Part shown: positions 32,764-33,741 of the stretch, piece by piece | Position numbering within the stretch: position 1 is the stretch's first letter | Layout of the letters: every line of letters begins with the position of its first letter | Source: an uncultured Rivibacter sp. | GTDB taxonomy: Bacteria > Pseudomonadota > Gammaproteobacteria > Burkholderiales > Burkholderiaceae | Direction: 5' to 3' | Length of the DNA stretch: 33,741 bases | Assembly (NCBI GenBank): GCA_946481025.1 | Contig: CAMLNA010000036.1 | Span: 1-33,741, forward strand | Notes under the pieces: generated by a model | Databases searched by the model: none | Told to the model about the DNA's origin: nothing | What the model saw: only the letters and a program-made list of their open reading frames with translations | Translations under genes and position numbers: made by a program

Positions 32764-33741
32764 GGGCCACCTCCGTCGTTGCGCTGTCCGCTGCGGCCGC
32801 GCCGCCGCCGTGCGGCCACAGCCCGCTCATCCACTCGCCGATCTGTTCCACCGTCGCCTCGCTCGTCGGCACGCTGGGCGACAGCCGCCCCTGCGCCATC
32901 ACCACCAGCCGGTCGCAGATCTCGAACAGCTCGTCGAGCTCTTCGCTCACCACCAGCAGCGCGCAGCCGGCGTCGCGCAGCTTGAGCAGTTCGCCGCGGA
33001 TCTGCGCGGCCGCCCCGACGTCCACGCCCCAGGTGGGCTGCGAGACGATGAGGAGCTTCGGGTTGGCGTCGATCTCGCGGCCGACGATGAACTTCTGCAG
33101 GTTGCCGCCCGACAGGCTCTTGGCCGCCGCGCCCGGGCCGCCGGCCTTGACGTTGAAGCGGGCGATCAGCGCCTCGGCCAGCCGCTGCACCTCGCCCGTG
33201 CTGACCCAGCCCGAGCGCCGCGACACGGCCCCGGTGCGGGTGAGCAGCGTGTTCTGCGCCAGCGAGAGCGTGGGCACCGCGCCGCGACCCAGCCGTTCCT
33301 CGGGCACGAAGTGCAGGCCGGCCTTGCGCCGATGCCGCGGCGAGTGTTGGGCGATGTCCTGACCGAACAGCGTGACGGAGCCCCGCGGCGCACGCGTGTC
33401 CTCGCCGGACAGCGCGGCCATGAGCTCCTGCTGGCCGTTGCCCGAGACGCCGGCAATGCCGACGATCTCGCCGGCGCGCACCGAAAGGCAGACGTCGGAG
33501 AGCGTGGTGCCGAAGGGGGAGGCCTTCGGCAGCTGCAGCTGCTTCACGTCGAGCACCACGCCGCCGGCCGCCACCTGCTGGTGCTTGAGCTGCGGCGGCT
33601 CGGCGCCGATCATCAGGCGCGACAGGCTGGCATTGCTTTCCTGCGTGGGGTCGACCTCGCCGGTGACCTTGCCGCCGCGCAGCACGGTGCAGTGGTGGCA
33701 CAGCGCGCGGATCTCGTCGAGCTTGTGGCTGATGTAGAGGA
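32750..33741 (-). CDS. ABC transporter ATPase (duplicated-domain type), C-terminal part
   Basis: The visible about 330 residues are the end of a tandem-ATPase protein of the RbsA/BMP-associated type; the first domain lies outside the window. The frame stays open to the edge and there reads LYISHKLDEI, the H-loop of the first nucleotide-binding domain. The second domain has a degenerate Walker A (GIAGVSGNGQQELM, lacking the usual GK-S/T), a signature LSGGNLQKFIVGREI and a D-loop/Walker B region LLIVSQPTWGVDVGA in which the usual catalytic Glu is replaced. This degeneracy is normal for the second domain of such ATPases. It is the first visible gene of the transporter operon. Confidence 0.93.
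   Translation of the reverse strand, partial: LYISHKLDEIRALCHHCTVLRGGKVTGEVDPTQESNASLSRLMIGAEPPQLKHQQVAAGGVVLDVKQLQLPKASPFGTTLSDVCLSVRAGEIVGIAGVSGNGQQELMAALSGEDTRAPRGSVTLFGQDIAQHSPRHRRKAGLHFVPEERLGRGAVPTLSLAQNTLLTRTGAVSRRSGWVSTGEVQRLAEALIARFNVKAGGPGAAAKSLSGGNLQKFIVGREIDANPKLLIVSQPTWGVDVGAAAQIRGELLKLRDAGCALLVVSEELDELFEICDRLVVMAQGRLSPSVPTSEATVEQIGEWMSGLWPHGGGAAAADSATTEVAHAQA

Noticed and set aside
32750..33741. The degenerate Walker motifs as a sign of a broken ATPase gene
   Set aside because: A degenerate second nucleotide-binding domain is usual in tandem-domain ATPases of this transporter class, and the frame is intact to the window edge.

Overview
The window is a GC-rich bacterial chromosome segment, most likely from a beta-proteobacterium of the order Burkholderiales (Comamonadaceae or a close relative). 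The pointers are a Bug/TctC-type tripartite receptor, a DUF1841 protein, a RutE-like reductase next to a TauE/SafE permease, a malonate cluster and an hrpII/PIP-type promoter element. The genus cannot be read from the sequence. There are no rRNA or tRNA genes, CRISPR arrays, phage genes or classical insertion sequences. Both edges cut a gene: an EAL-domain protein on the left and an ABC-transporter ATPase on the right.

Layout, left to right. (1) 1-1376: the end of an EAL cyclic-di-GMP phosphodiesterase, then a GRDP-like protein that ends in five 13-residue AAWCGVEP repeats. (2) 7625-1444, minus strand: a tightly coupled four-gene operon of a B12-type radical SAM protein, a hybrid histidine kinase, an alpha/beta hydrolase and an isoaspartyl peptidase. 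A LuxR-type response regulator lies just upstream and probably pairs with the kinase. (3) 8674-14215: housekeeping genes (MaoC hydratase, orphan ParA, KefF/KefC potassium efflux pair, DUF1841, RutE-like reductase, TauE/SafE permease). (4) 14219-17416, minus strand: three regulators in a row, two of them paralogous AraC proteins flanking a winged-helix/PAS protein. (5) 17796-20196: two lipoproteins, the second a right-handed beta-helix protein. (6) 20201-22216, minus strand: a 671-residue protein of unknown fold with a disordered Ser/Pro/Gly-rich N-terminus and a basic patch. It lies behind a perfect TTCG-N16-TTCG box, so it is a candidate type III secreted effector. (7) 22419-27905: a malonate-use operon (GntR regulator, malonyl-CoA decarboxylase, Bug receptor, enoyl-CoA hydratase, malonyl-CoA ligase). 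(8) 33741-27899, minus strand: a purine-type uptake operon (ATPase, two permeases, BMP lipoprotein) followed by adenine deaminase. A 438-bp inverted-repeat cassette carrying a GxxExxY gene sits between the two permease genes.

How the genes work together. In the malonate operon the ligase makes malonyl-CoA and the decarboxylase turns it into acetyl-CoA, with the receptor presumably binding the substrate outside the cell. In the last cluster the transporter would import purines or nucleosides and the deaminase would convert adenine to hypoxanthine. The most interesting parts are the probable effector with its hrpII box, the AAWCGVEP repeat protein convergent with a radical SAM/isoaspartyl-peptidase operon, and the GxxExxY cassette inside a transporter operon.
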